NCBI GenBank assembly: GCA_946411565.1
Contig: CAMKEM010000016.1
Coordinates: 1 to 48,014 of the forward strand
DNA from: an uncultured Prevotellaceae bacterium
GTDB taxonomy: Bacteria; Bacteroidota; Bacteroidia; Bacteroidales; Bacteroidaceae
Length of the DNA: 48,014 nt
Direction of reading: 5' to 3'
The notes under the pieces were generated by a model. That model worked only from the letters and a program-made list of their open reading frames with translations. It did no database searches and was not told the origin of the DNA. Each line of letters starts with the position of its first letter. Positions within the stretch are counted from its first letter, which is position 1. Shown one piece after another: positions 35,441 through 44,475 of this stretch. The translations under genes and the position numbers were made by a program.

Positions 35441-35462
35441 GATATCACTTTGATATCACTTT
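35441..35462. promoter_or_regulatory. Two tandem 11-bp GATATC boxes in the SPFH leader
   Basis: GATATCACTTT is repeated exactly twice (35441-35451, 35452-35462) just downstream of the minus-strand -7 box. Each unit holds the palindrome GATATC, giving two half-sites 11 bp apart. It could be an operator for the cluster's own Arc-like protein. Confidence 0.5.
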
Positions 35463-35463
35463 G

Positions 35464-35495
35464 CAAAGGTATTTATTTTGCACGAAACCGCCAAA
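35464..35495 (-). promoter_or_regulatory. Bacteroidetes-type promoter of the SPFH cluster
   Basis: Minus strand: TTTG (plus CAAA, 35492-35495), 20-nt spacer, TACCTTTG (plus CAAAGGTA, 35464-35471). Confidence 0.65.
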
Positions 35496-35553
35496 TTCCC
35501 ACAAGAAAATTAACAGTCGTTAACCATTAACGCCTTTGCAACAAGGCTCTTCC

Positions 35554-35669
35554 TCCGTTCTTCCTCCGAACCAAACTCGGTGAAGGTCCGTTCCAAGTCC
35601 CTTCCTAGAGCGGAGTTTCACCGAGTTTGGTTCGGAGGAAGAACGGATTCATAACGGAGATTCAACGGA
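35554..35669. repeat. 11-bp-periodic dyad array H with perfect 31-bp arms (TCCG / CGGA)
   Basis: TCCG or a variant lies at 35554, 35565, 35576, 35587 and 35598, and CGGA or a variant at 35611, 35622, 35633, 35644, 35655 and 35666, all at 11-bp steps with mirror point 35600.5. Arms 35554-35584 and 35617-35647 are perfect inverted repeats of 31 bp around a 32-nt loop. The site lies between divergent transcripts (SPFH cluster and lon), so it is not needed as a terminator for either. Confidence 0.88.
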
Positions 35670-35783
35670 CTTACCAGCTATTTCGATTGGCACAAGACTT
35701 GATTTTCATAAAGACATCACACGTTTTTCACACTTCTTTACATTAAATAATGTGTAAAATGCTTATATGTCATTTTTTTTTTA

Positions 35784-35791
35784 TAACTTTG
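35784..35791 (+). promoter_or_regulatory. Promoter -7 box of lon
   Basis: TAACTTTG preceded by a T run. No -33 TTTG is seen. The start codon is 134 nt downstream, leaving a long structured leader. Confidence 0.6.
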
Positions 35792-35806
35792 CGCTCGAAA
35801 ATTTGA

Positions 35807-35900
35807 AACGTGCGCCAGCCAAAGCTGACACGCACTATTTTCTTCGTGCGAGAAAGTCCGATATTGATGATAATATCGGAGTATGCGTAAATCGCACGTT
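35807..35900 (+). promoter_or_regulatory. Structured lon leader with two alternative folds
   Basis: Fold 1: outer helix AACGTGCG/CGCACGTT (35807-35814 with 35893-35900) closes a junction of CAGC/GCTG (35816-35819, 35824-35827), CGCAC/GTGCG (35831-35835, 35846-35850) and CCGATATT/AATATCGG (35858-35865, 35872-35879). Fold 2: GTGCG at 35810-35814 pairs with CGCAC at 35831-35835, and GTGCG at 35846-35850 with CGCAC at 35893-35897. The same four 5-nt segments are used in both, so the folds exclude each other. The lon ATG is 24 nt after the last helix. Confidence 0.55.
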
Positions 35901-35924
35901 GTACCCGATTTTTCAAGATTGTAA

Positions 35925-38408
35925 ATGAACAACGAGATATTTATGACTGGAGGCAACCAGGGAGCAGGATTTCAGATGGTTGCCGATTTCGATGGGGACA
36001 TAGACTCTCTCTTTGAAACAAACCACGATGGCGAGATGCCAATCATAGCAACACGAAATATCGTGCTGCATCCTGGTGTGTTGATCCCTATCATGGTGAC
36101 AAGGGAATCAACACTAGCTCTGGTGAAGAAACTCAAGAAAAAGCCAGACCTTGCCTTTGCCGTAATCTGCCAGAAAGACCCTAACGTGGACGAGCCAGAC
36201 TTCGAGGACTTGTACGAGTATGGAGTATTCGGCAAACTGGTGAAGATTTTCGATATTCCAGGAATGGGCAGCAACGTAACTATCGTTGTACAGGCTCTTT
36301 CAAGATGCCACCTTGAGAGCGTCACAAAGAAAGAGCCATTCCTTATGGGCGTGCTCTCTACAGCCAAGGAGCAGATGCCTGACAAGAACGACACGGAATA
36401 TCGCATGGCTATGCAGGATGTGAAGAAGAGGGCTTTGGAATATGTTCAGAATAATGACGAACTGCCAAATGAGGCTCAGTTTGCCATGACCAATATTTCA
36501 AACGAGATTCTCTTCATCAACTTCATGTGCACAAACCTGCCTTTCAGCATCGAGGAAAAGGCAAAGTTTCTCGGAATGCCATCTATGAAGCTGCGTATCT
36601 TCCAGTTGCTTGGTGTGCTCAACCGCGAATTGCAGTTGCTTGAGCTGAAGAACAGCATCCGTCATCGTACAGAGGAGAAGATCAACGAAGAGCAGAAAGA
36701 ATACTTCCTGCGACAGCAGATTAAGAATATCCGCAAGGAACTTGGTGGCGACAATCAGAGTGCAGAGCGCAAGAAACTGATGCGTCAGGCAGCCGAGAAG
36801 AAATGGAGCTTAGAGACAAAGATCGCCTTTGAGGAGGAACTTAACAAGCTCGACGCCATTCAGCCTCAGAGTCCAGACTATAACATCCAACTCACTTATC
36901 TTCAGCAGATTCTCGCCCTGCCTTGGGAATATCAGACAGAGGACAACCTCAACCTTGCTCGTGCAGAGAAGAAGCTCGACCAGAACCACTATGGTATGGA
37001 GAAGGTTAAGGAGCGTATCTTGGAATACATCTCTGTACTCAAGTTGAAAGGCAACCTGAAATCGCCAATTCTCTGTCTCTATGGCCCTCCAGGAGTGGGC
37101 AAGACGAGTCTTGGAAAGAGTATAGCCGATTCACTTCAACGTAAGTATGTGAGGATTTCGCTTGGCGGATTGCACGATGAGTCGGAGATTCGTGGTCATC
37201 GCAGAACCTATATCGGCGCTATGCCAGGTCGCATCATTAAGGGCATTCAGAAGGCAGGAAGCTCAAACCCTGTGTTCATTCTCGACGAGATAGACAAGGT
37301 GACACAGAACACCCATCAGGGAGATCCTGCATCAGCCTTGCTTGAGGTTCTTGATCCAGAGCAGAACAATACGTTCCACGACAACTATCTCGATATGGAT
37401 TATGACCTCTCCAACGTGATGTTCATAGCTACAGCAAATGATATCAGCAACATTCCTGGTCCTTTGCGTGACCGAATGGAAATGATAGAGGTCAGCGGCT
37501 ATATCACAGAAGAGAAGATTGAGATTGCAAAGCGTCACCTTATCAAGAAGGAGACAGAGGCAAACGGTTTGCCAAAGGGCGAATTGAAGTTCAAGAAATC
37601 AGCTATTGAGATGATTATTGAACGCTACACTCGCGAGAGTGGTGTTCGCCAGTTGGAGAAGACAATCGGCAAGCTGATGCGTAAGATTGCTTTCAAGTTT
37701 GCAAAGGACGAGACCTATCCTCTTGGTCAGATTGACGAGGAAAGAGTTAAGGAATTGCTTGGCAACCCACCTTTCTATCGTGACATCTATCAGGGAAATG
37801 ACTATGCAGGTGTTGTTACAGGCTTGGCTTGGACAAGCGTAGGAGGCGAGATTCTCTTTATCGAGACCTCTCTCTCAAAAGGCAAGGCTGGCAAACTGAC
37901 TCTTACAGGAAATCTCGGAGACGTGATGAAGGAGAGTGCCACAATCGCACTTGAATACGTGAAGGCTCATGCAGATACCTTGAACATCGACTATCGCATC
38001 TTCGACAACTGGAATATCCATATCCACGTTCCAGAGGGCGCTACTCCAAAGGATGGCCCATCAGCAGGTATCACAATCGCTACTTCTATTGCCTCAGCCC
38101 TTACCCAGCGTAAGGTTCGCAAGAACATAGCTATGACGGGCGAGATAACACTTCGCGGAAAGGTTTTGCCAGTTGGCGGTATCAAGGAAAAGATACTTGC
38201 AGCAAAGCGTGCTGGTATTACCGACATTATGCTTTGCGAGGCTAACGAGAAGGATATCAACGAGATTCCTGAGATTTATCGCAAGGGCGTGAACTTCCAC
38301 TATGTTAAGGATGTTCAGGATGTTTGGGCATACGCCTTGACTAATGAGAAAGTAAAAGATGCCATTGACTTGGCAGTTGTCGAAGATAAAGAACCGAAAA
38401 AAGAATAA
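35925..38408 (+). CDS. lon: ATP-dependent protease Lon
   Basis: This 827-residue cytoplasmic AAA+ protease degrades damaged and regulatory proteins. The LAN substrate-binding domain covers about 35-235 ([25 protein letters not shown]), a coiled coil about 240-300, AAA+ with Walker [10 protein letters not shown] (about 387-395) and Walker B VFILDEID, then the protease domain with nucleophile S713 in DGPSAG and K756 in [11 protein letters not shown], 43 residues apart as in the E. coli enzyme. It follows a long structured leader and is followed without gap by tgt (TAATG overlap of stop and start), so the two are co-translated. Confidence 0.96.
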   Translation: MNNEIFMTGGNQGAGFQMVADFDGDIDSLFETNHDGEMPIIATRNIVLHPGVLIPIMVTRESTLALVKKLKKKPDLAFAVICQKDPNVDEPDFEDLYEYGVFGKLVKIFDIPGMGSNVTIVVQALSRCHLESVTKKEPFLMGVLSTAKEQMPDKNDTEYRMAMQDVKKRALEYVQNNDELPNEAQFAMTNISNEILFINFMCTNLPFSIEEKAKFLGMPSMKLRIFQLLGVLNRELQLLELKNSIRHRTEEKINEEQKEYFLRQQIKNIRKELGGDNQSAERKKLMRQAAEKKWSLETKIAFEEELNKLDAIQPQSPDYNIQLTYLQQILALPWEYQTEDNLNLARAEKKLDQNHYGMEKVKERILEYISVLKLKGNLKSPILCLYGPPGVGKTSLGKSIADSLQRKYVRISLGGLHDESEIRGHRRTYIGAMPGRIIKGIQKAGSSNPVFILDEIDKVTQNTHQGDPASALLEVLDPEQNNTFHDNYLDMDYDLSNVMFIATANDISNIPGPLRDRMEMIEVSGYITEEKIEIAKRHLIKKETEANGLPKGELKFKKSAIEMIIERYTRESGVRQLEKTIGKLMRKIAFKFAKDETYPLGQIDEERVKELLGNPPFYRDIYQGNDYAGVVTGLAWTSVGGEILFIETSLSKGKAGKLTLTGNLGDVMKESATIALEYVKAHADTLNIDYRIFDNWNIHIHVPEGATPKDGPSAGITIATSIASALTQRKVRKNIAMTGEITLRGKVLPVGGIKEKILAAKRAGITDIMLCEANEKDINEIPEIYRKGVNFHYVKDVQDVWAYALTNEKVKDAIDLAVVEDKEPKKE

Positions 38409-39535
38409 TGACATTCGAATTACAACATACAGACCCATGTTCTGATGCACGAGCAGGTGTTATCACAACTGACCACGGACAGATAAAGACTCCTATCTTT
38501 ATGCCTGTGGGAACTGTTGGATCTGTAAAGGCAGTTCACTTTGAGGAACTTCGCAAGCAGGTTCTTGCCCAGATTATTCTTGGCAACACATATCACTTGT
38601 ATCTTCGTCCAGGTCTTGACATTCTCAAGAAGGCTGGTGGTCTTCACAAGTTCATCGGTTGGGAACGCCCAATCCTCACAGATAGTGGCGGTTTTCAGGT
38701 ATTCTCGCTAACAGGCATCCGCAAGCTCAAGGAGGAGGGTTGCGAGTTCCGTTCACATATTGACGGAAGCAAGCATTTCTTCACCCCAGAGAATGTGATG
38801 GATACAGAGCGTGTGATTGGTGCTGATATTATGATGGCATTCGACGAGTGTGCTCCTGGTGAGGCTGATTTCAACTATGCAAAGAAATCCATGCAGATGA
38901 CTCATAGGTGGTTAGATCGTTGTTGGAAACGCTTCAACGAGACAGAACCTCTCTATGGATATAACCAGACCTTGATGCCTATCGTTCAGGGATGTAAGTA
39001 TCCAGAGCTTCGCAGAGAATCTGCCAAGTACATTTCCGACAAGGGAGCCGATGCAAATGCTATTGGCGGTCTTGCCGTTGGCGAGCCTACCGAGGTTATG
39101 TATGAGATGATTGAGGTTGTGAACGAGATTCTTCCAAAGGATAAGCCTCGTTATCTTATGGGCGTGGGTACTCCTTGGAATATCCTTGAGGCTATTGAGC
39201 GTGGCGTGGATATGTTCGATTGCGTAATGCCAACCCGTAACGGTCGTAATGCCCTTCTCTTCACATACGAAGGCACTATGAATATGCGCAACAAGAAATG
39301 GGAGGATGATTTCACACCTATTGATACAGAAGGTTGCGATATTGATGTCGTAACAACAAAGGCATATCTCCACCATCTCTTCAAGGCACAGGAATATCTC
39401 GCTCTCCAGATAGCCAGCATACATAATCTGGCATTCTACCTGCGTCTCGTAACAGATGCGAGAAAGCATATCGAGCAAGGGGACTTCGTGAAATGGAAGA
39501 ACTCTGTCGTTGAGAATATGATGAGAAGAAGATAA
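38408..39535 (+). CDS. tgt: tRNA-guanine(34) transglycosylase
   Basis: This 375-residue enzyme swaps guanine 34 of GUN-anticodon tRNAs for preQ1, a step in queuosine formation. The TIM barrel has the active-site DSGGFQVFSL with the general acid/base aspartate, the GLAVGEP substrate loop and the nucleophile D in DMFDCVMPTRNGRNALLF. The C-terminal zinc site is altered: where E. coli has three cysteine ligands in CDCYTC, this protein reads E-G-C-D-I-D, keeping one cysteine, while the histidine in SIHNL is present. It overlaps both lon (1 nt) and the downstream permease gene (1 nt), one operon. Confidence 0.94.
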   Translation: MTFELQHTDPCSDARAGVITTDHGQIKTPIFMPVGTVGSVKAVHFEELRKQVLAQIILGNTYHLYLRPGLDILKKAGGLHKFIGWERPILTDSGGFQVFSLTGIRKLKEEGCEFRSHIDGSKHFFTPENVMDTERVIGADIMMAFDECAPGEADFNYAKKSMQMTHRWLDRCWKRFNETEPLYGYNQTLMPIVQGCKYPELRRESAKYISDKGADANAIGGLAVGEPTEVMYEMIEVVNEILPKDKPRYLMGVGTPWNILEAIERGVDMFDCVMPTRNGRNALLFTYEGTMNMRNKKWEDDFTPIDTEGCDIDVVTTKAYLHHLFKAQEYLALQIASIHNLAFYLRLVTDARKHIEQGDFVKWKNSVVENMMRRR

Positions 39536-40806
39536 TGGCAAAACTTAGTTTAAGAAGAATAAAGCGAAAGATAAAAGGCTCAAGGATATTCCGTTGGCTA
39601 AAGATGCTTGTCCTCTGGATAAAGCTACTCTGGCACTATATCCGCTTGCCTTTTGCCTGGCTAAAGGAATTTGCTACCGTAAAGCATCCGAAGGTGTGGT
39701 ATGGTTTCACAAGTATATTCCCAGGCAGACTTGACCGATACATCATCGGCAAGTTTATCGGCACATATTTCTTCGCCATATTGCTCATCATCTCAATAGC
39801 TATCGTCTTTGACGTAAACGAGAACCTATCGAAGTTCACGGAGTATCATGCTCCTATGAAGGCAATAGTATTTGACTACTATGCGAACTTCGTGCCATAC
39901 TTTGCCAACCTGTTCTCGCCTCTGTTCGTCTTTATTGCCGTTATATTCTTTACATCAAAGATGGCTGGCAACTCGGAGATTATCGCCATAATGGCAGCAG
40001 GAGTGAGTTTCAAGCGATTGATGCGCCCATACATGCTCTCGTGCGTTCTTATCTCTATAATGTCATACTATCTTAGTTCGTATGTCATTCCGCATGGAAC
40101 GGTCATTAGGCAGAACTTCGAGTCTCTTTATAAGAACAACAAGAAGAATACATCTGCTGATAATGTGCAGTTGCAGGTAAGTCCGGGCGTAATAGCCTAT
40201 ATTCGTTACTATGACAACAAGACTAAGCGTGGATTTGGTTTCTGCCTTGATAAGTTCGAGAACAAGAAACTCGTATCACACATGACGGCTCAGGAAATCC
40301 AGTATGACACCATTGCCGATGAGAAATATCATTGGAAGGCTTTCAGTTGGAAGGTTCGCGAGATGCGAGGCATGAGGGAAAAGATAACACAGGGAGTGAA
40401 TCTCGACACGCTCATCATTATGGAGCCTACAGACCTTGTTTATAGTAAGGGACAGCAAGAGACCTTCACATCACCAGAGCTAAAGGAATATATATCAAAG
40501 CAGATAGACAGAGGTTCGGCAAATGTGGTTCGCTATCAGGTGGAATATCATAAACGTATAGCCTCATCCTTTGCTTCGTTCATTTTGACGATAATAGGCC
40601 TTAGTCTTTCCTCTCGAAAGCGTAAGGGAGGTATGGGTATGTACTTAGGTATAGGTCTTGCTTTGAGCTTTATCTACATCATGCTCCAGACGGTATCATC
40701 AACATTCGCAATAAATGCGGGTACACCAGCACCATTAGCTGCTTGGGCACCTAATATTATATTCGCCTTTGTGGCATATTTCTGCTATCGCAAGGCACCA
40801 AATTAA
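39535..40806 (+). CDS. LptF/LptG-type (YjgP/YjgQ) permease
   Basis: This 423-residue membrane protein carries a long basic N-terminus (about 60 residues), three helices (around 83-105, 135-160, 175-195), a periplasmic beta-jellyroll of about 160 residues (NVQLQVSPGVIAYIRYYDNKTKRGFGFCLDKFENKKLVSHMTAQEI), and three more helices ending in RKAPN. This is the LptF/G half-transporter layout that, with LptB, extracts lipopolysaccharide from the inner membrane. Whether it is LptF or LptG is not decided; Bacteroidetes genomes often have an unpaired member. It is co-translated with tgt. Confidence 0.88.
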   Translation: MAKLSLRRIKRKIKGSRIFRWLKMLVLWIKLLWHYIRLPFAWLKEFATVKHPKVWYGFTSIFPGRLDRYIIGKFIGTYFFAILLIISIAIVFDVNENLSKFTEYHAPMKAIVFDYYANFVPYFANLFSPLFVFIAVIFFTSKMAGNSEIIAIMAAGVSFKRLMRPYMLSCVLISIMSYYLSSYVIPHGTVIRQNFESLYKNNKKNTSADNVQLQVSPGVIAYIRYYDNKTKRGFGFCLDKFENKKLVSHMTAQEIQYDTIADEKYHWKAFSWKVREMRGMREKITQGVNLDTLIIMEPTDLVYSKGQQETFTSPELKEYISKQIDRGSANVVRYQVEYHKRIASSFASFILTIIGLSLSSRKRKGGMGMYLGIGLALSFIYIMLQTVSSTFAINAGTPAPLAAWAPNIIFAFVAYFCYRKAPN

Positions 40807-40850
40807 AAAGTAAAACTGCTAATTGTACATTGTAAATTGTACATAAGACT

Positions 40851-42188
40851 ATGTATTTCGACGAAACAGCATTAAACGACAACATTCTCGATGCCCTGTA
40901 CGACATGCACTTTGATGAGTGTACGCCTATTCAGGAACAAACCATCTCTCCTATGCTTCAGGGACGCGACATTCTCGGCGTGGCTCAGACAGGCACAGGA
41001 AAGACGGCAGCATATCTGTTGCCTGTCCTCTCCCTCCTTGATGACGGCCTTGATCCACACGATCGACCATTCCCTGAGGATTCTATTAATTGCCTTATCA
41101 TGAGTCCGACACGCGAGTTGGCACAGCAGATTGATCAGGCAATGGAAGGTTTCAGCTATTATCTTGAAGGAATTTCAAGCGTGGCTGTCTATGGAGGAAA
41201 TGATGGAAACAGATACGATCAGGAACTAAAATCCCTCAAGCAAGGAGCATCCGTTGTCATAGCAACACCGGGAAGATTCATTTCCCACATGCAGATGGGC
41301 AACGTGGATTTGTCACGAGTATCGTTCTTCATTCTTGACGAGGCAGATCGTATGCTCGATATGGGTTTCTCAGATGACATCATCACCATCGCCAAGGAGT
41401 TGCCACCAACCGTTCAGACGATTATGTTCTCTGCAACTATGCCTGAAAAGATTGAGCAACTTGCAAAGACACTTCTCAAAGATCCTGTTCAGGTAAAGAT
41501 AGCAGTAAGCAAACCAGCAGAGAAGATTCAGCAGTCGGCATTCGTTTGCTATCAGAATCAGAAGAACGCAATTCTAAAGTCAATCTTCAAGGCTGGCGAT
41601 TTGAAGCGTGTCATCATCTTCTCTGGCAAGAAGCAGAGGGTTAAGGAGATATTCCATGCCTTGAAACAGATGAATGTGAACTGCGGAGCTATGCACTCAG
41701 ACCTCACTCAGGCAGAGCGAGATGATGTGATGTACAAGTTCAAGAGCGGAGAATTAGATGTGCTTGTGGCAACCGACATCGTTGCACGTGGAATAGATAT
41801 TGACGACATTCAAATGGTCATAAACTATGACGTGCCTCGTGATGTTGAGGATTACGTTCACCGTATCGGTCGTACAGCACGTGCAGATCGAGATGGTGTG
41901 GCCTATACTCTGGTTAGCGAAGACGATATGTGGCATTTCAAGAAGATTGAGGAATTTCTTGAAAAGGAAATCATCAAGAACGCACTTCCGCCAGATATTG
42001 GTGAAGGACCAGAATACAAGGTAGTAGCGAGGACATCCCGCACAAGTAGGAAAGACAATAGATACTCACGAAAGTCGGGTGGCAAAGGAAAACCACAAAG
42101 GGGTAACGGAAAGGGAAGAAAGCCCAAGACTTCGCCTAATGCCTCTAAACAGGATAACAAAGAAAGGAGGCCAAAGGAAAAGGGATAA
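40851..42188 (+). CDS. DEAD-box RNA helicase (RhlE-like)
   Basis: This 445-residue helicase has all core motifs: Q-motif FDECTPIQEQT, motif I AQTGTGKTAAY, Ia PTRELAQQ, II DEADRML, III SAT, V ATDIVARGIDI and VI HRIGRTARA. The C-terminal 65 residues are basic and rich in K/R/G/S, typical of RNA-contacting tails in cold-shock and ribosome-assembly helicases. It starts 44 nt after the permease gene; no promoter is evident in between, so it may be the end of the lon-tgt operon. Assignment to RhlE rather than CsdA/DeaD is by length and tail only. Confidence 0.92.
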   Translation: MYFDETALNDNILDALYDMHFDECTPIQEQTISPMLQGRDILGVAQTGTGKTAAYLLPVLSLLDDGLDPHDRPFPEDSINCLIMSPTRELAQQIDQAMEGFSYYLEGISSVAVYGGNDGNRYDQELKSLKQGASVVIATPGRFISHMQMGNVDLSRVSFFILDEADRMLDMGFSDDIITIAKELPPTVQTIMFSATMPEKIEQLAKTLLKDPVQVKIAVSKPAEKIQQSAFVCYQNQKNAILKSIFKAGDLKRVIIFSGKKQRVKEIFHALKQMNVNCGAMHSDLTQAERDDVMYKFKSGELDVLVATDIVARGIDIDDIQMVINYDVPRDVEDYVHRIGRTARADRDGVAYTLVSEDDMWHFKKIEEFLEKEIIKNALPPDIGEGPEYKVVARTSRTSRKDNRYSRKSGGKGKPQRGNGKGRKPKTSPNASKQDNKERRPKEKG

Positions 42189-42226
42189 CAACAACGATAC
42201 TTTTTTGTGAAATACCTACGCTGATT

Positions 42227-42306
42227 CTCTGTTATTACTCTGCTATGACTCTGCTTTTTCTCTGCTAAACAGCGGAGAAATAGCATTTCCAGAGCAAAGC
42301 ATGAGG
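42227..42306. repeat. 11-bp-periodic dyad array I (CTCTGCT / AGC)
   Basis: CTCTG is at 42227, 42238, 42249 and 42260, and AGC at 42271, 42282 and 42293, each at 11-bp steps. GCT within the left series mirrors AGC in the right series around 42268.5 for three pairs. The rest of the 316-bp gap up to the next gene contains only AT-rich DNA and a promoter. Confidence 0.72.
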
Positions 42307-42444
42307 GATGAACACAGGATTATTCTCAATAGAACACTAAGCTGAAACGCAGGGGGAAAATATGAGCAAAGAACCAACATATAAGGTTCGGTTTCAAGCG
42401 TTTACATCAAGCAGTTTAGTATGTTATTAAAAAAAATAAAAAAC

Positions 42445-42476
42445 TTTGGATTTTCCATCAATTTTTATTAATTTTG
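42445..42476 (+). promoter_or_regulatory. Bacteroidetes-type promoter of the dehydratase gene
   Basis: TTTG (42445-42448), 20-nt spacer, TAATTTTG (42469-42476); start codon 28 nt downstream. Confidence 0.7.
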
Positions 42477-42504
42477 CACACCAAATAAAAATATAAAACC
42501 TAAT

Positions 42505-44475
42505 ATGTTGAAGAGAATATTAAACAAAATCAGATACTGGTATCTGTCAAAGGATGCACTACCATACTGGTGCGTTATACTCGCAGACTTCCTAGTCATC
42601 ATCGTTGCTGCAGCGGTGAGCATATACATCTGCGAAGGTCCTAACGCAATGATATTCCATTTCTGGGACCGCGTATTAATGTGGTGCTGTATGTTACCAT
42701 TCTTCTTCATAGGTATGCGCATATTCCATACCTACAGCGGAATAATTAGATACCTTCGTTCAGCAGACCTGCTGAGGGTACTCTATGCACAGCTTGTTGG
42801 CTTCGCATTTATATTGTGTATTCGTCCATTCTTCGGTGAGAGCGAGAGTATTGTTTATACAGGTCTGAAAACATACCTAACCACCTTCTGCCTATCTGTA
42901 GCAGGTCAGTGGGCTGTGAGAGTGTTGATGAAAACCATATATGAATCATCGTTTAACAACGGAGTGAAGCGTGCATTCATCTTCGGCGTTAAACAGGGTG
43001 CTGAGGTCATAGCAAGTACCATCCAGTCAAGTCCTCAGAAGCAATTCTCTATCGTTGGTTTCGTAAGTCCTAACGGTGATTTGGCAGAGAAATACATGTT
43101 CGGTGTAAAGGTTCGCAGAATAGGCCCTAACCTCATCGAACACATGAAGAAGGCTCGTGCAACTGTGCTGATCGTAAGCCCACTACAGGCAGACAACTTC
43201 AGAAACCATACAGAACTGGTAAAAGAGCTCATCGCCAACGAGATTCATATTATGATGCTTGCGGAGGCTGAACTGTGGACACCAGAGAAGGGGATGAAAC
43301 AGGAACAGCTTCATGAAGTAGATATCGAGGATTTGCTTCCACGAGACAAGATTGAAGTTGACCTTGACGCTATCGGCGCACTCCTTCAGGGCAAGCGCAT
43401 CCTTATTACTGGTGCAGCAGGCTCTATCGGTTCAGAAATGGTGAACCAGGTTGCGAAATCAAATCCTGCAGAGATGGTGCTTATTGATCAGGCAGAAACT
43501 CCTATGCATGATGTCCGCCTTAAAATGGCACGTAAGTACCCTAACATCAAAGCATGGACTATCGTAAGCAGCATCAGCAACCCAACTCACATGGAAGAGA
43601 TATTCCGTGACCACAAGCCAGAATACGTATTCCATGCAGCAGCATACAAACACGTTCCAATGATGGAGGATAACCCAGCTATGGCTATCCAGAACAACAT
43701 ATACGGAACACGAGTTATCGCCGACCTTGCTGTGAAGTACGGAACAAAGAAGTTCGTGATGATCTCTACCGACAAGGCAGTAAACCCAACAAACGTGATG
43801 GGTTGCTCAAAGCGTATCTGTGAGATCTATTGCCAGAGTCTCAACAAGGCTTTGCAGGATCTCAAGAACGGTATTAAGCCTGACAACTACGAAAACATCA
43901 AGGACAAGCTGATGCAAGCAGACGGCACACCAGGTGTAACACAGTTTATCACAACACGCTTCGGCAACGTTCTCGGATCTAACGGTTCTGTTATCCCTAT
44001 CTTCAAGGAGCAGATAAAGAATGGCGGCCCGCTGACCGTTACACACCCAGACATCATCCGTTTCTTCATGCTCATACCAGAGGCTTGTCAGTTGGTGCTT
44101 GAAGCAGGAACTATGGGTAACGGTGGTGAGATATTCGTATTTGACATGGGTAAGCCTGTTCGTATTGCTGATCTTGCACAGAGAATGATAGACCTTTCTG
44201 GTGCAAAGAATGTGCAAATTAAGTACACAGGTCTTCGCGATGGCGAGAAACTCTTCGAGGAAGTTCTCAACGATACAGAATTGACAAAGCCAACAATTCA
44301 TCCAAAGATCAAGATTGCATCTGTACGTGAATACCAGTATGATGAAGCCCTCAAGAATGAGGAAGAACTTCACGAACTTAGTTTCACATACGATGATATG
44401 AAGATCGTAAAGAAGATGAAGGAGATAGTTCCAGAATATAAGAGTCGCCAATCAAAATACGAGGCATTAGACTAA
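42505..44475 (+). CDS. Membrane-bound nucleoside-diphosphate-sugar dehydratase/epimerase (CapD/FlaA1/WbpM type)
   Basis: This 656-residue protein has four N-terminal helices (about 20-140), a linker domain, and a soluble short-chain dehydrogenase domain from about 295: GAAGSIGSEMV for NAD(P), HAAAYKHVPMMEDNP, and STDKAVNPTNVMGCSKR, where methionine stands in place of the usual catalytic tyrosine of the YxxxK motif, as in inverting and FlaA1-type 4,6-dehydratases. It would convert UDP-GlcNAc-type sugars for capsule, O-antigen or protein glycosylation. It is a single gene, overlapping by 4 nt at its stop codon with the convergent radical-SAM gene. Confidence 0.9.
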   Translation: MLKRILNKIRYWYLSKDALPYWCVILADFLVIIVAAAVSIYICEGPNAMIFHFWDRVLMWCCMLPFFFIGMRIFHTYSGIIRYLRSADLLRVLYAQLVGFAFILCIRPFFGESESIVYTGLKTYLTTFCLSVAGQWAVRVLMKTIYESSFNNGVKRAFIFGVKQGAEVIASTIQSSPQKQFSIVGFVSPNGDLAEKYMFGVKVRRIGPNLIEHMKKARATVLIVSPLQADNFRNHTELVKELIANEIHIMMLAEAELWTPEKGMKQEQLHEVDIEDLLPRDKIEVDLDAIGALLQGKRILITGAAGSIGSEMVNQVAKSNPAEMVLIDQAETPMHDVRLKMARKYPNIKAWTIVSSISNPTHMEEIFRDHKPEYVFHAAAYKHVPMMEDNPAMAIQNNIYGTRVIADLAVKYGTKKFVMISTDKAVNPTNVMGCSKRICEIYCQSLNKALQDLKNGIKPDNYENIKDKLMQADGTPGVTQFITTRFGNVLGSNGSVIPIFKEQIKNGGPLTVTHPDIIRFFMLIPEACQLVLEAGTMGNGGEIFVFDMGKPVRIADLAQRMIDLSGAKNVQIKYTGLRDGEKLFEEVLNDTELTKPTIHPKIKIASVREYQYDEALKNEEELHELSFTYDDMKIVKKMKEIVPEYKSRQSKYEALD

